In this document: one piece after another, positions 1-7,812 of the stretch | Numbering within the stretch: the first letter of the stretch is position 1 | Layout: the number at the start of each line of letters is the position of its first letter | NCBI RefSeq assembly: GCF_036173065.1 | Contig: NZ_CP108041.1 | Coordinates: forward strand, 2,168,501 to 2,232,500 | DNA from: Rhodococcus sp. NBC_00297 | Lineage (GTDB): Bacteria; Actinomycetota; Actinomycetes; Mycobacteriales; Mycobacteriaceae | Reading direction: 5' to 3' | Length of the DNA: 64,000 bases | The notes under the pieces: generated by a model | What the model saw: only the letters and a program-made list of their open reading frames with translations | Told to the model about the DNA's origin: nothing | The model's database searches: none | Program-made: the position numbers and the translations under genes

Positions 1-1377
1 GATCCTGTCCGGGTCGATCACGACGGTCGGTCGTACCGCCCGCGCACGGGCGATGAACAGATCGGTGGCCGGTGAACCGCCCGCATCGACGACCAACGGC
101 GGAAGAGGGTAGATCGACTCGGCAGCGACACCCAGCGGCGTTCTAGACGTCGTCAGGATGCGCACCAGATCGCTCGCCCCGATCACTTCGTCCACCACGC
201 CGGCCACATCGGTCGACACGTGTTCGCAGTTGTCCAGGATCATCAGCAGAGGACGCGATGCCAGCGCGTCCCGAAGCCGGTCACGCGCGGAATGGACAGG
301 ACCGATGGGCAAGGACCCCATCACGACGTCCGCCTCGTTCAGTCCCAGGGTTCCACTGATGGCGGCGACCACGTCGTCTCCACTCCGCAGAGGTGCCAAC
401 TCGACGACGACAACCGGAACCCGTTGTGTCGCACGACGACCGATCTCGTGAGCCAGGCGCGTCTTGCCACTTCCGCCGGGACCGGTGACGGTCACCAGTC
501 GCGCTCGGGACAGCAGGCTCTCCACCGCCGCGATGTCGTCCGTCCGGCCCACGAGCTCGGTGGAGGCGTGACGGACTCCCACCACCGGGTAGCCCGACAG
601 CGCGACCGGCTCGACCGGAACTGTCGCGCCGAGCAGATCGGCATGCAGTGCCGCGACGACCGGCGACGGATCTATGCCCCACCGATCTGCCAGCAGCTCA
701 CGGAGTTCGGCGAACACGGCGATCGCATCGGCCGTGCGACCCGCGGCGTGCAGCGCACTCATCATCGACGACGCCGCGGTCTCGTCGGCACGGTCGCGGT
801 GCCAGCGTCGGCGTGCGATCTCGATCGCGGACGCGTGGTCACCGACATCCGACGACGCAGCCACGGCGATCGAGTCCAGCGTGTCGCGGATGTCTGCCGC
901 AGCCTTCGCGACGTCGGCCGCCACGGTGCTGTCGCCCAGATCACCTCCGGGCTCGCCTCGCCACAGCGCGACCGCGTCGGCAACCGTGTCGAGTGCTTGC
1001 GCAGGTTCCAGGGACGATGCCGACGCGGCGAGCAGCTGGGCTCGCCACAGGTCGACGTCGTTCGAATCGAGTGAGAGGCGGTACCCGGCCGGTCCTGTCT
1101 CGATCATCGGTGCCACCGACCGCAGACGCGAGACCTGGGTCTGCACGGCGGACTTCGGCGACTCCGGTCCGCCGTCGGGCCAGAGTTCGTCGATGATCGT
1201 CGACACCGAGACGAACTTGCCGGGAGTCATCGCGAGAAGCGCCAGCAGTGTCCGCGCTCGCAGACCCGGCACACCCGAGAACTGCGTACCGACGCGGATG
1301 CGGACGTCACCCAGCAGGCCCACCACCGGTTGTCCGATGCCGGGCCGCACGTCGTTCGCATCGTCTCGTCCGGTCAC
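1..1377 (-). CDS. BTAD/AfsR-type transcriptional regulator with NB-ARC ATPase domain (C-terminus beyond window)
   Basis: The minus strand is open from about 1422 to the window edge, so the C-terminus is missing. The translation starts with a winged-helix OmpR-like part (VVGLLGDVRIRV, then SVSTIIDELWPDGGPESPKSAVQTQ split across helices), followed by a helical BTAD segment. A P-loop ATPase follows, with Walker A GPGGSGKTRLA near plus-strand 470-500 and Walker B LLMILDNCEH near 225-255. This is the layout of SARP/AfsR-like signal-transduction ATPases, which act as transcription factors. I chose GTG at 1377 because a TACCAT box lies 8 nt upstream. An ATG at 1422 would add 15 residues but would bury that box. 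The protein is divergent from the quinone oxidoreductase. Its target genes cannot be read from sequence. Confidence 0.8.
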   Translation of the reverse strand, partial: MTGRDDANDVRPGIGQPVVGLLGDVRIRVGTQFSGVPGLRARTLLALLAMTPGKFVSVSTIIDELWPDGGPESPKSAVQTQVSRLRSVAPMIETGPAGYRLSLDSNDVDLWRAQLLAASASSLEPAQALDTVADAVALWRGEPGGDLGDSTVAADVAKAAADIRDTLDSIAVAASSDVGDHASAIEIARRRWHRDRADETAASSMMSALHAAGRTADAIAVFAELRELLADRWGIDPSPVVAALHADLLGATVPVEPVALSGYPVVGVRHASTELVGRTDDIAAVESLLSRARLVTVTGPGGSGKTRLAHEIGRRATQRVPVVVVELAPLRSGDDVVAAISGTLGLNEADVVMGSLPIGPVHSARDRLRDALASRPLLMILDNCEHVSTDVAGVVDEVIGASDLVRILTTSRTPLGVAAESIYPLPPLVVDAGGSPATDLFIARARAVRPTVVIDPDRI

Positions 1378-1385
1378 CGAGTCGA

Positions 1386-1427
1386 ATGGTATGACCTCGT
1401 CGCAACTCACGCCCCGCGGCATACCAT
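1386..1427. promoter_or_regulatory. Divergent promoter pair within an inverted repeat
   Basis: ATGGTATG (1386-1393) and CATACCAT (1420-1427) form perfect 8-bp arms 26 bp apart. Read outward, each arm contains TACCAT. One is 8 nt before GTG 1377 on the minus strand and the other is 7 nt before GTG 1435 on the plus strand. Each therefore fits a -10 element for a leaderless transcript. The -35 regions would overlap back to back in the centre, so a protein bound here could control both genes. The promoter assignment is inferred from spacing. Confidence 0.5.
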
Positions 1428-1434
1428 CGACCCT

Positions 1435-2424
1435 GTGCATGCGATCACACTGACCGAATACGGCGACCCCGATGTCATGGTCTGGAGCGAGGTACCCGAT
1501 CCCGTACCGGGGCCGGGAGAAGTCCTGATCTCCATCGCGGCGTCCGCCGTCAACCGCGCCGATCTGCAGCAACGGCAGGGCAACTACCCGCCGCCCGCCG
1601 GCGCCTCCGAGGTGCTCGGTCTCGAGTGCTCCGGTGTGATCGCCGACGTCGGTGCGGACGTCACCTCGTGGAACGTCGGCGATCGGGTCTGCGCGCTGCT
1701 CGCGGGTGGCGGCTACGCCGAGCAGGTGGTGGTGCCGGCCGGACAGGTGCTGCCCGTTCCCGACGGGCTCGACCTGCACGTGGCCGCATCGCTGCCCGAG
1801 GTCGCGTGCACGGTGTGGTCCAACGTCGTCATGTATGCCGGCTTGTCCGCCGGGGACACGTTGTTGATCCACGGCGGTGGCAGCGGCATCGGCACGCACG
1901 CCATCCAGGTGGCGAAGGCCCTCGGCGCGCGCGTCGCGGTGACCGCCGGCTCGGCGGAGAAGCTCGAGATCTGCCGATCGTTCGGCGCGGACATCCTCAT
2001 CGACTACAAGACCTCGGACTTCACCGAGGAGTTACGGTCCGCGACGGACGGGCACGGAGCCGACGTCATTCTCGACAACATGGGCGCGAAGTACCTGTCC
2101 CCCAACATCTCTGCGCTCGCCATGGACGGCCGACTGGTCACGATCGGCATGCAGGGCGGCCGGGTGGCCGAGTTCGACTTCGGCGCGCTGATGGCCAAGC
2201 GCGGCAGTGTGCACTGCGCCGGGTTGCGGGCGCGCCCCCTCACCGGCCCGGGCGGCAAGGCCGACATCGTGCGCCAGGTGCGCGAGCACGTGTGGCCGAT
2301 GATCGCCGACGGTGCGGTCGTGCCCGTCGTGCACGCGGAGGTGCCGGTGTCGGACGCACCGCAGGCTCATCGCATGCTGGACGACCACGCCACGGTGGGC
2401 AAGGTGATCCTGCGCGTCCGCTGA
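1435..2424 (+). CDS. NAD(P)H:quinone oxidoreductase (zinc-independent MDR family)
   Basis: This 329-residue protein belongs to the medium-chain dehydrogenase/reductase superfamily, quinone oxidoreductase branch. The N-terminal GroES-like part contains AASAVNRADLQQRQGNYP and the family signature of PIG3/QOR enzymes. The NADPH-binding Rossmann motif appears as IHGGGSGIGTHAIQVAKALGA, split by family consensus GxGxxG. No structural zinc cysteine cluster is visible. The gene corresponds in position and type to Rv3777. I chose GTG 1435 (MHAITLTEYGDP) because homologues start there and a TACCAT box lies 7 nt upstream. The physiological substrate is unknown; members reduce quinones or enones. Confidence 0.88.
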   Translation: MHAITLTEYGDPDVMVWSEVPDPVPGPGEVLISIAASAVNRADLQQRQGNYPPPAGASEVLGLECSGVIADVGADVTSWNVGDRVCALLAGGGYAEQVVVPAGQVLPVPDGLDLHVAASLPEVACTVWSNVVMYAGLSAGDTLLIHGGGSGIGTHAIQVAKALGARVAVTAGSAEKLEICRSFGADILIDYKTSDFTEELRSATDGHGADVILDNMGAKYLSPNISALAMDGRLVTIGMQGGRVAEFDFGALMAKRGSVHCAGLRARPLTGPGGKADIVRQVREHVWPMIADGAVVPVVHAEVPVSDAPQAHRMLDDHATVGKVILRVR

Positions 2425-2434
2425 CGGGCGCGGA

Positions 2435-3637
2435 TCAGGTCAGCGTCTCGAGAACCGTGACGAGCTGGTCGATCTCGTGCCGCGTCGTGTACGGGGCCAG
2501 CCCCACCGTGATCGCGCCACCGGCATCGGCGACACCCAGCGACTCGAGCAGGCGGCTGCCGCCGTGCAGGCCACCGACCACGTCGATCCTGTTGTCCGCC
2601 AATCGCGCCGCCACCTTGTCGGAGTCGACGCCGTCCACGCTGATGCTCAGGCACGGGATGCGGCTGGACGCCTGACCGATGGCCATGACGTGCGGCAGTG
2701 CCGCCACGCGCTCCTGCAGGTACGCGAAGAGCCGATCCTGGTAGTCCTGCAGCGAGCCGATGGACATCTCGAGGCGCTGTCGACGCGTCCCGCTCGCGTT
2801 CTCGTCGAGGGCGGCGAGACAGTCGACGGACGCGGTCATGCCCGCGAGCAGTGAGTAGTGCAGACCGGCGACCTCGAGCCGCGCCGGACCCTTCGCATCG
2901 GTGTCGAGCGCCTGCGACGGCAACCGGTCGAGCAGCTCGGGGTCCCGGAACACCAGCGCTCCGACGCGAGGCCCACCCCAGGCCGCGGCGTTGACGGCGA
3001 CGACGTCCGCCCGGAGTTCCTCGATGTCGAGCACCGCGTAGGGGGCCGCACCCACCGCGTCGACGACCAGCAGCCCGCCGGCGTCGTGCACGAGGTCGGC
3101 GGCGACACGGACGTCGGGGGCCGACCCCACCACCGTCGACGCCGCGGTCAGCGCGACGAGCCGAGTGTTCGCCGCGATGAGTTCCCCGAACTGCCAACTG
3201 GGGAGCTCGCACGTCTCGATGTCCACCTCGGCCCACTGCACCTGGGCGCCGTACCGATTGGCGATGCGCAGCCACGGTGCCACGTTCGCCTCGTCGTCCA
3301 GCCGGGACAGGACGATGCCCGTACCGAGGCCGAGACGCGTGCTGAGGGCTTCCGCGAGAGCGGTCAGGAGGATGCCGTGGTCCGGACCGAGGACCACGCC
3401 CTCGGGGGATCCACCGACCAGATCTGCGACGGCCTGCCGAGCATCGTCGGCGACCTTCGCGCTGCGCTGCGCGTAGGGGTGCCGACCGATGTGCGTCGAT
3501 GCGGTCCCGCGGAAGGTGGTGGACACGGCCGTGGCCACCCGGTCGGGGATCTGCATGCCCAGCTGCGGATCGAGGTGGATCCAGCCGTCGCCGAGCGAGG
3601 GAAACAGCCCTCGTACGCGGGCGACGTCGTAGGTCAT
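2435..3637 (-). CDS. Class V aminotransferase / cysteine desulfurase-like protein without an obvious PLP lysine
   Basis: The protein has 400 residues with the aminotransferase class V fold pattern: an N-terminal AVADLVGGSPEGVVLGPDHG segment, then [17 protein letters not shown], which carries the cofactor-ring aspartate. Where active cysteine desulfurases have the Schiff-base Lys (usually a His-Lys pair), this protein reads AVNAAAWGGPRVGALVF, with no lysine. It matches Rv3778c in length, type and position next to the Rv3777-like gene. From memory, that protein also has AHAWGGP at this site. Cysteine desulfurase activity is therefore doubtful. Start ATG 3637 has TAGAGT 7 nt upstream. A longer reading to 3700 adds a Cys/Pro-rich stretch that looks non-coding. 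It converges on the oxidoreductase with a 10-bp gap. Confidence 0.82.
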   Translation of the reverse strand: MTYDVARVRGLFPSLGDGWIHLDPQLGMQIPDRVATAVSTTFRGTASTHIGRHPYAQRSAKVADDARQAVADLVGGSPEGVVLGPDHGILLTALAEALSTRLGLGTGIVLSRLDDEANVAPWLRIANRYGAQVQWAEVDIETCELPSWQFGELIAANTRLVALTAASTVVGSAPDVRVAADLVHDAGGLLVVDAVGAAPYAVLDIEELRADVVAVNAAAWGGPRVGALVFRDPELLDRLPSQALDTDAKGPARLEVAGLHYSLLAGMTASVDCLAALDENASGTRRQRLEMSIGSLQDYQDRLFAYLQERVAALPHVMAIGQASSRIPCLSISVDGVDSDKVAARLADNRIDVVGGLHGGSRLLESLGVADAGGAITVGLAPYTTRHEIDQLVTVLETLT

Positions 3638-3731
3638 GCCGCACACTCTAGGCGCCGACGGCGACAGGGCGGGCACGCACGGGCACGCCCCGGACCCCAC
3701 CCTGGTGAGCGACCCGGGTCAAGATGGAGAC

Positions 3732-4343
3732 ATGACGTCTTCACACGAGCAGAACTCGGACGGCGGCCGCGCGGACGACAGCGCCGACCACGTCGTCGTC
3801 ATCGGTCCGGACGGGCAGCCGATCGCGCTCAGTCCCCGCGAGGCGGCGGCCGCCGCGGCCCGCGCGAACGTCACCGGGGCCGGCGACTCGTCGGACGGCG
3901 ACGACCAGGAATCGCTGGCGGACATGGTCGAGCAACCCGCCAAGGTCATGCGCATCGGCACCATGATCAAGCAGCTCCTCGAGGAGGTGCGCGCGGCACC
4001 GCTGGACGACGCCAGCCGCACCCGCCTCAAGGAGATCCACACCTCCTCCATCCGTGAGCTCGAGCAGGGACTCGCGCCGGAGTTGCGCGACGAGCTCCAG
4101 CGCCTGGCGTTACCCTTCGGCGAGGACGCGGTGCCGTCCGACGCCGAGCTCCGCATCGCCCAGGCACAACTGGTGGGCTGGCTGGAGGGACTGTTCCACG
4201 GCATCCAGACGGCACTCTTCGCTCAGCAGATGGCGGCGCGCGCCCAGCTCGAGCAGATGCGCCAGGGTGCACTTCCGCCCGGTGTGTCCATCGGCGGCGG
4301 CGGTCAGGGCCAGCACGGGCAGGGCACCGGCCAGTACCTCTGA
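3732..4343 (+). CDS. bpa: Bacterial proteasome activator Bpa/PafE
   Basis: This 203-residue cytoplasmic protein belongs to the DUF2587 family. It has an N-terminal disordered part, HVVVIGPDGQPIALSPREAA, then a helical core (VMRIGTMIKQLLEEVR to LVGWLEGLFHGIQTALFAQQM) and a Gly/Gln-rich tail ending in exactly GQYL. The family forms ATP-independent dodecameric rings that dock this C-terminal GQYL into the 20S proteasome alpha-ring and open it for selected substrates. M. tuberculosis Rv3780 is the type member and lies in the same neighbourhood. Start ATG 3732 is preceded by GGAGA. Presence of Bpa implies a 20S proteasome elsewhere in the genome. Confidence 0.93.
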   Translation: MTSSHEQNSDGGRADDSADHVVVIGPDGQPIALSPREAAAAAARANVTGAGDSSDGDDQESLADMVEQPAKVMRIGTMIKQLLEEVRAAPLDDASRTRLKEIHTSSIRELEQGLAPELRDELQRLALPFGEDAVPSDAELRIAQAQLVGWLEGLFHGIQTALFAQQMAARAQLEQMRQGALPPGVSIGGGGQGQHGQGTGQYL

Positions 4344-4370
4344 CGGTTCTCGTCTGTAGGGTCGTCGGTC

Positions 4371-5246
4371 GTGGCAGCACCAGCGATCGACTCGAACACC
4401 GGGGACTCGAACTCCGGGGATGCACCCGCGTCCGATTCGCAGACGTTCCGCCGGGCCGTCCGCGATCTCCGGCAGGGCTACGCCCAGCGTGAGCTGTGGC
4501 TGAGCCTCGGGTGGCAGGACATCAAGCAGAGGTACCGGCGTTCCGTCATCGGCCCGTTTTGGATCACCATCGCCACGGGTGTGCAGGCCGTCGCGATGGG
4601 TCTGCTGTACTCGGTCCTCCTCGACATCGACCTGAAGTCGTTCCTGCCCCACGTCACCGTCGGGCTCATCATCTGGAACCTCATCAGCGCGTCGATCCTC
4701 GAGGGCGCCGACGTCTTCGTGGCCAACGAGGGCCTGATCAAACAGCTGCCGTCGGCACTGAGCGTGCACATCTATCGGCTCGTGTGGCGCCAGGTGCTGC
4801 TCCTCGGCCACAACATGCTGATCTACCTGATCATGCTCGCGGTGTTCCGTCCCGAGCTGCACTGGACCATCGTCATGGCGATCCCGGCGTTCGGTCTGAT
4901 CGTCGTCAACATGGTGTGGGTGTCACTGCTCTTCGGCATCATCGCCACCCGCTACCGCGACCTGGCCCCGATCCTCGGCAGCGTCGTCACGCTGCTGTTC
5001 TTCATGACGCCGATCGTGTGGACCACGGCGAATCTGCAGAAGATGGGCGGGGCCGCGGCGGACCGCGCGCGGCTGGTGGAGATCAATCCGCTGTTCCACT
5101 ACCTCGACATCCTGCGCGCGCCCCTGATCGGCGAGGACCAGCAGGCGTACCACTGGTACATCGTGCTGGCGTTCACCGTGGTCGGCCTGGCCGTCACCAT
5201 GGTGGCGATGCGTACGTTCCGGGCCCGCGTGCCCTACTGGGTCTGA
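4371..5246 (+). CDS. wzm: Galactan ABC transporter permease Wzm (ABC-2 type)
   Basis: The 291-residue inner-membrane protein has a hydrophilic N-terminus, then the family-typical ELWLSLGWQDIKQRYRRS segment and about six membrane spans (for example SVIGPFWITIATGVQAVAMG and LIIWNLISASILEGADVF). The type is the O-antigen/teichoic-acid polysaccharide export permease. In mycobacteria Wzm-Wzt (Rv3783/Rv3781) exports the lipid-linked galactan precursor. The following ATPase and GlfT1 support the same job here. GTG start with TAGGGT 8 nt upstream suggests a leaderless mRNA. The wzt gene follows 15 nt after the stop. Confidence 0.93.
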   Translation: MAAPAIDSNTGDSNSGDAPASDSQTFRRAVRDLRQGYAQRELWLSLGWQDIKQRYRRSVIGPFWITIATGVQAVAMGLLYSVLLDIDLKSFLPHVTVGLIIWNLISASILEGADVFVANEGLIKQLPSALSVHIYRLVWRQVLLLGHNMLIYLIMLAVFRPELHWTIVMAIPAFGLIVVNMVWVSLLFGIIATRYRDLAPILGSVVTLLFFMTPIVWTTANLQKMGGAAADRARLVEINPLFHYLDILRAPLIGEDQQAYHWYIVLAFTVVGLAVTMVAMRTFRARVPYWV

Positions 5247-5261
5247 TCGGACGAGACACAC

Positions 5262-6086
5262 ATGACAGTCAGCATCGAGACGCACGGCGCGTGCGTCGAC
5301 TTCCCCATCTTCGACGCCAAGACCCGGTCGCTGAAGAAGGCGTTCCTCGGCAAGGCCGGCGGCACCATCGGACGCAACAGCAGTGACGTCGTCGTCGTGG
5401 AGGCGCTGCGCGACATCACGCTCTCACTGAAAGAGGGCGACCGCGTCGGACTGGTCGGCCACAACGGTGCGGGCAAGTCGACGCTCCTACGCCTGCTGGC
5501 GGGCATCTACGAACCCACCCGAGGCAGTGCCGTCGTGCGGGGTCGCGTCGCGCCGGTCTTCGACCTGGGCGTCGGCATGGACCCGGAGATCTCCGGCTAC
5601 GAGAACATCATCATCCGCGGCCTGTTCCTCGGCCAGACACGCAAGCAGATGATGTCGAAGATCGACGAGATCGCCGACTTCACCGAGCTCGGCGAGTACC
5701 TCGACATGCCGCTGCGCACCTACTCGACGGGCATGCGCGTGCGCATCGCCATGGGCGTCGTCACGAGCATCGACCCCGAGATCCTGCTGCTCGACGAGGG
5801 CATCGGCGCGGTCGACGCCGAGTTCATGAAGAAGGCGCGCACTCGTCTGCAGAAGCTCGTGCAGCGCTCGGGCATCCTCGTCTTCGCCTCGCACTCCAAC
5901 GAGTTCCTCGCCCAGCTCTGCGATTCCGCGATGTGGATCGATCACGGCCACGTGCGGCAGCAGGGCGGCATCGAGGAGGTCGTGCGGTCGTACGAGGGCG
6001 ACGACGCGGGAGACCACGTCGCGCACGTCATTCGTGAGCTGGAGGCCGCGGATCGTGGCCAGGCCGATCACGACCCGCATGCCTGA
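5262..6086 (+). CDS. wzt: Galactan ABC transporter ATPase Wzt
   Basis: A 274-residue ABC ATPase of the polysaccharide-export type. It has an N-terminal ACVDFPIFDAKTRSLKKAF segment, Walker A GHNGAGKST, a degenerate signature YSTGMRVRI in place of LSGGQ (usual for Wzt/TagH), Walker B ILLLDEGIGAVD and H-loop FASHS. There is no long C-terminal carbohydrate-binding domain, so it is the short form seen in mycobacteria. It would energise Wzm for flipping lipid-linked galactan. Its last 8 nt overlap the chosen glfT1 start. Confidence 0.93.
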   Translation: MTVSIETHGACVDFPIFDAKTRSLKKAFLGKAGGTIGRNSSDVVVVEALRDITLSLKEGDRVGLVGHNGAGKSTLLRLLAGIYEPTRGSAVVRGRVAPVFDLGVGMDPEISGYENIIIRGLFLGQTRKQMMSKIDEIADFTELGEYLDMPLRTYSTGMRVRIAMGVVTSIDPEILLLDEGIGAVDAEFMKKARTRLQKLVQRSGILVFASHSNEFLAQLCDSAMWIDHGHVRQQGGIEEVVRSYEGDDAGDHVAHVIRELEAADRGQADHDPHA

Positions 6087-6966
6087 GTTCATCGTCGGCG
6101 TGGTGGTCACCCACCGGCGCCGCGAGCTGCTGGCCCAGTCCCTCGCCGTCCTGACGTCGCAGACCCGTCCGCTCGACCATCTGATCGTGGTGGACAACGC
6201 GAACGAGACCGCGGTCCGCGAGCTCGTCGAGAGCGCGGCCGTGCCGACCACCTACCTCGGGAGCAAGCACAACCTCGGTGGGGCCGGCGGCTTCGCGCTG
6301 GGGATGCTGCACGCGCTGTCCCTCGGTGCCGAGCGGGTGTGGCTCGCCGACGACGACGGCAGGCCGGAGGGGCCGGACGTCCTCGCCACGCTCCTCGACT
6401 GCGCGGTGCGCCACGGCCTCGACGAGGTCTCCCCCGTCGTGTGCGACATCGACGATCCCGATCACCTCGCGTTCCCGCTGCGACGCGGCACCGCGTGGCG
6501 ACGCTGGCGGTCCGAACTCGGTGACGAGGAGTTGTTGCCGTCCTACGCGTCGTTGTTCAACGGTGCGCTGTTCTCGGCCGCTGCGATCGACGCCGTCGGT
6601 GTCCCCGACCTCCGGCTCTTCGTCCGCGGCGACGAGGTCGAGATCCACCGTCGCCTCACACGCTCGGGGCTGGCTTTCGGCACGTGCCTGCAGACCGCGT
6701 ACCTGCATCCGAACGGCGCCGACGAGTTCAAGCCGATCCTCGGCGGCCGGATGCACACGCAATATCCGGACGACGCCACCAAGCGCTACTTCACCTACCG
6801 CAACCGCGGATACCTGATGGCTCAACCCGGCATGCGCAAGCTTCTCCCGCAGGAATGGGTGCGCTTCGGGTGGTACTTCGTGGTCACACGACGGGACCTC
6901 CGCGGCCTGCGCGAGTGGTTGCGTCTGCGCAAGCTCGGCCGGGATGAGTACTTCCGCAAACCCTGA
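6079..6966 (+). CDS. glfT1: Galactofuranosyltransferase GlfT1
   Basis: This 295-residue GT2-family enzyme is cytosolic or membrane-associated. GlfT1 adds the first galactofuranose residues to the rhamnosyl-GlcNAc-diphosphodecaprenol linker. Visible motifs are FIVGVVVTHRR at the N-terminus, TYLGSKHNLGGAGGFALGM, the metal-binding WLADDDGRPEG (DDD), SLFNGALFS, RGDEVEIHRRL and HPNGADEFKPI. The match to Rv3782 is strong over the whole length. ATG 6079 overlaps the wzt stop. GTG codons at 6034 or 6055 would add 15 or 8 residues but have no better ribosome site. Translation is probably coupled to wzt. Confidence 0.92.
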   Translation: MPEFIVGVVVTHRRRELLAQSLAVLTSQTRPLDHLIVVDNANETAVRELVESAAVPTTYLGSKHNLGGAGGFALGMLHALSLGAERVWLADDDGRPEGPDVLATLLDCAVRHGLDEVSPVVCDIDDPDHLAFPLRRGTAWRRWRSELGDEELLPSYASLFNGALFSAAAIDAVGVPDLRLFVRGDEVEIHRRLTRSGLAFGTCLQTAYLHPNGADEFKPILGGRMHTQYPDDATKRYFTYRNRGYLMAQPGMRKLLPQEWVRFGWYFVVTRRDLRGLREWLRLRKLGRDEYFRKP

Positions 6967-6982
6967 ACTACGGTATGTCCCC

Positions 6983-7006
6983 ATGACGAGTGGACGGTGC
7001 GGGTGA
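6983..7006 (+). CDS. Seven-residue leaderless upstream ORF (MTSGRCG)
   Basis: ATG 6983 is preceded by TACGGT ending exactly 8 nt upstream, the spacing seen at other likely leaderless starts in this window. The ORF encodes MTSGRCG. It stops with TGA at 7004-7006, which overlaps the ATG at 7006 of the methyltransferase as TGATG. The arrangement would couple methyltransferase translation to that of the peptide. The peptide contains one Cys, as do known cysteine-sensing actinobacterial upstream ORFs, but a single Cys is weak evidence. Assignment is by position only. Confidence 0.35.
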   Translation: MTSGRCG

Positions 7007-7812
7007 TGCGGTGGAGCCGACGCGTCAGAGCCTCGGCGCGAGGCAAGGTCGTGCAGGCAGTCCAGGACGCCGTGGCACCAGAGGCCGACCGTCGTCACAG
7101 TGAGCTGATCGACCTGATCACGGGTCAGGCGAAGACGATCGCCGACCTCCAGGAATCCATCACCACGCTGGAGTTCCGGATGCGCCGCGACATCCCGTTC
7201 GCCGCCGACGTCGAAGCCACGGCGTCGAGCGCCGACTTCGCCGAGACACATCTCCCGATGACGCCGTCCTTCACCCACCCCGACCTCACGCTCCGACACG
7301 CGCTCAGAGCCGTCTCCATCGACGGCATGGCACTCGAGTTCGGGGTCGCCACCGGGACCACCCTCGGCACCATCGTCGACGAGTGGCGCCGCGCCGCCAA
7401 CGTCGGAGTCATCGCCGGCTTCGACACCTTCGAGGGCCTGCCGGAGGACTGGCGCACCGGCTTCGAGGCCGGGACCTTCGCTCAGGACGCTCTACCGGAC
7501 GTTCCGGGAGCGCACCTGGTGAAGGGCATGTTCCAGCAGACCCTCGGGCCGTTCCTGTCGAAGAACCGCGGCCCGGTCGCGTTCCTGCACCTCGACGCCG
7601 ACCTGTACTCGTCGACCGACTTCGTCCTGCGTCGTCTCGAGTCACGACTGGTGCCGGGCACCGTCATCGTGTTCGACGAGTTCTTCAACTTCCCCGGCTG
7701 GGCCCTGCACGAGTACAAGGCGTGGACCGAGTTCGTCCACCGCACCGGGGTGACGTTCGAGTACCTCGCCTACACGTCCAACAACGAGCAGGTGGCGGTC
7801 CGGCTCACCTGA
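7006..7812 (+). CDS. Class I SAM-dependent methyltransferase, TylF/macrocin-O-methyltransferase-like
   Basis: The protein has 268 residues from ATG 7006. An N-terminal basic and helical segment (about 70 residues, with a likely coiled coil around DLITGQAKTIADLQESITTLEF) precedes the catalytic domain. The SAM-binding loop is LEFGVATGTTLG. Acidic residues follow in AGFDTFEGLPEDW and AFLHLDADLYSSTDFVL, then VIVFDEFFNFPGW, the metal- and substrate-site pattern of TylF-like sugar O-methyltransferases. Being directly downstream of glfT1, it may methylate a wall glycan, which is inference. GTG 6997 would add three residues. It converges with the GlfT2-like gene, and the two reading frames overlap by 8 bp. 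Confidence 0.82.
   Translation: MRWSRRVRASARGKVVQAVQDAVAPEADRRHSELIDLITGQAKTIADLQESITTLEFRMRRDIPFAADVEATASSADFAETHLPMTPSFTHPDLTLRHALRAVSIDGMALEFGVATGTTLGTIVDEWRRAANVGVIAGFDTFEGLPEDWRTGFEAGTFAQDALPDVPGAHLVKGMFQQTLGPFLSKNRGPVAFLHLDADLYSSTDFVLRRLESRLVPGTVIVFDEFFNFPGWALHEYKAWTEFVHRTGVTFEYLAYTSNNEQVAVRLT

Noticed and set aside
220..1196. Several plus-strand frames in the first 1.2 kb
   Set aside because: They are antisense to the BTAD/NB-ARC regulator, whose winged-helix and Walker motifs are clear on the minus strand.
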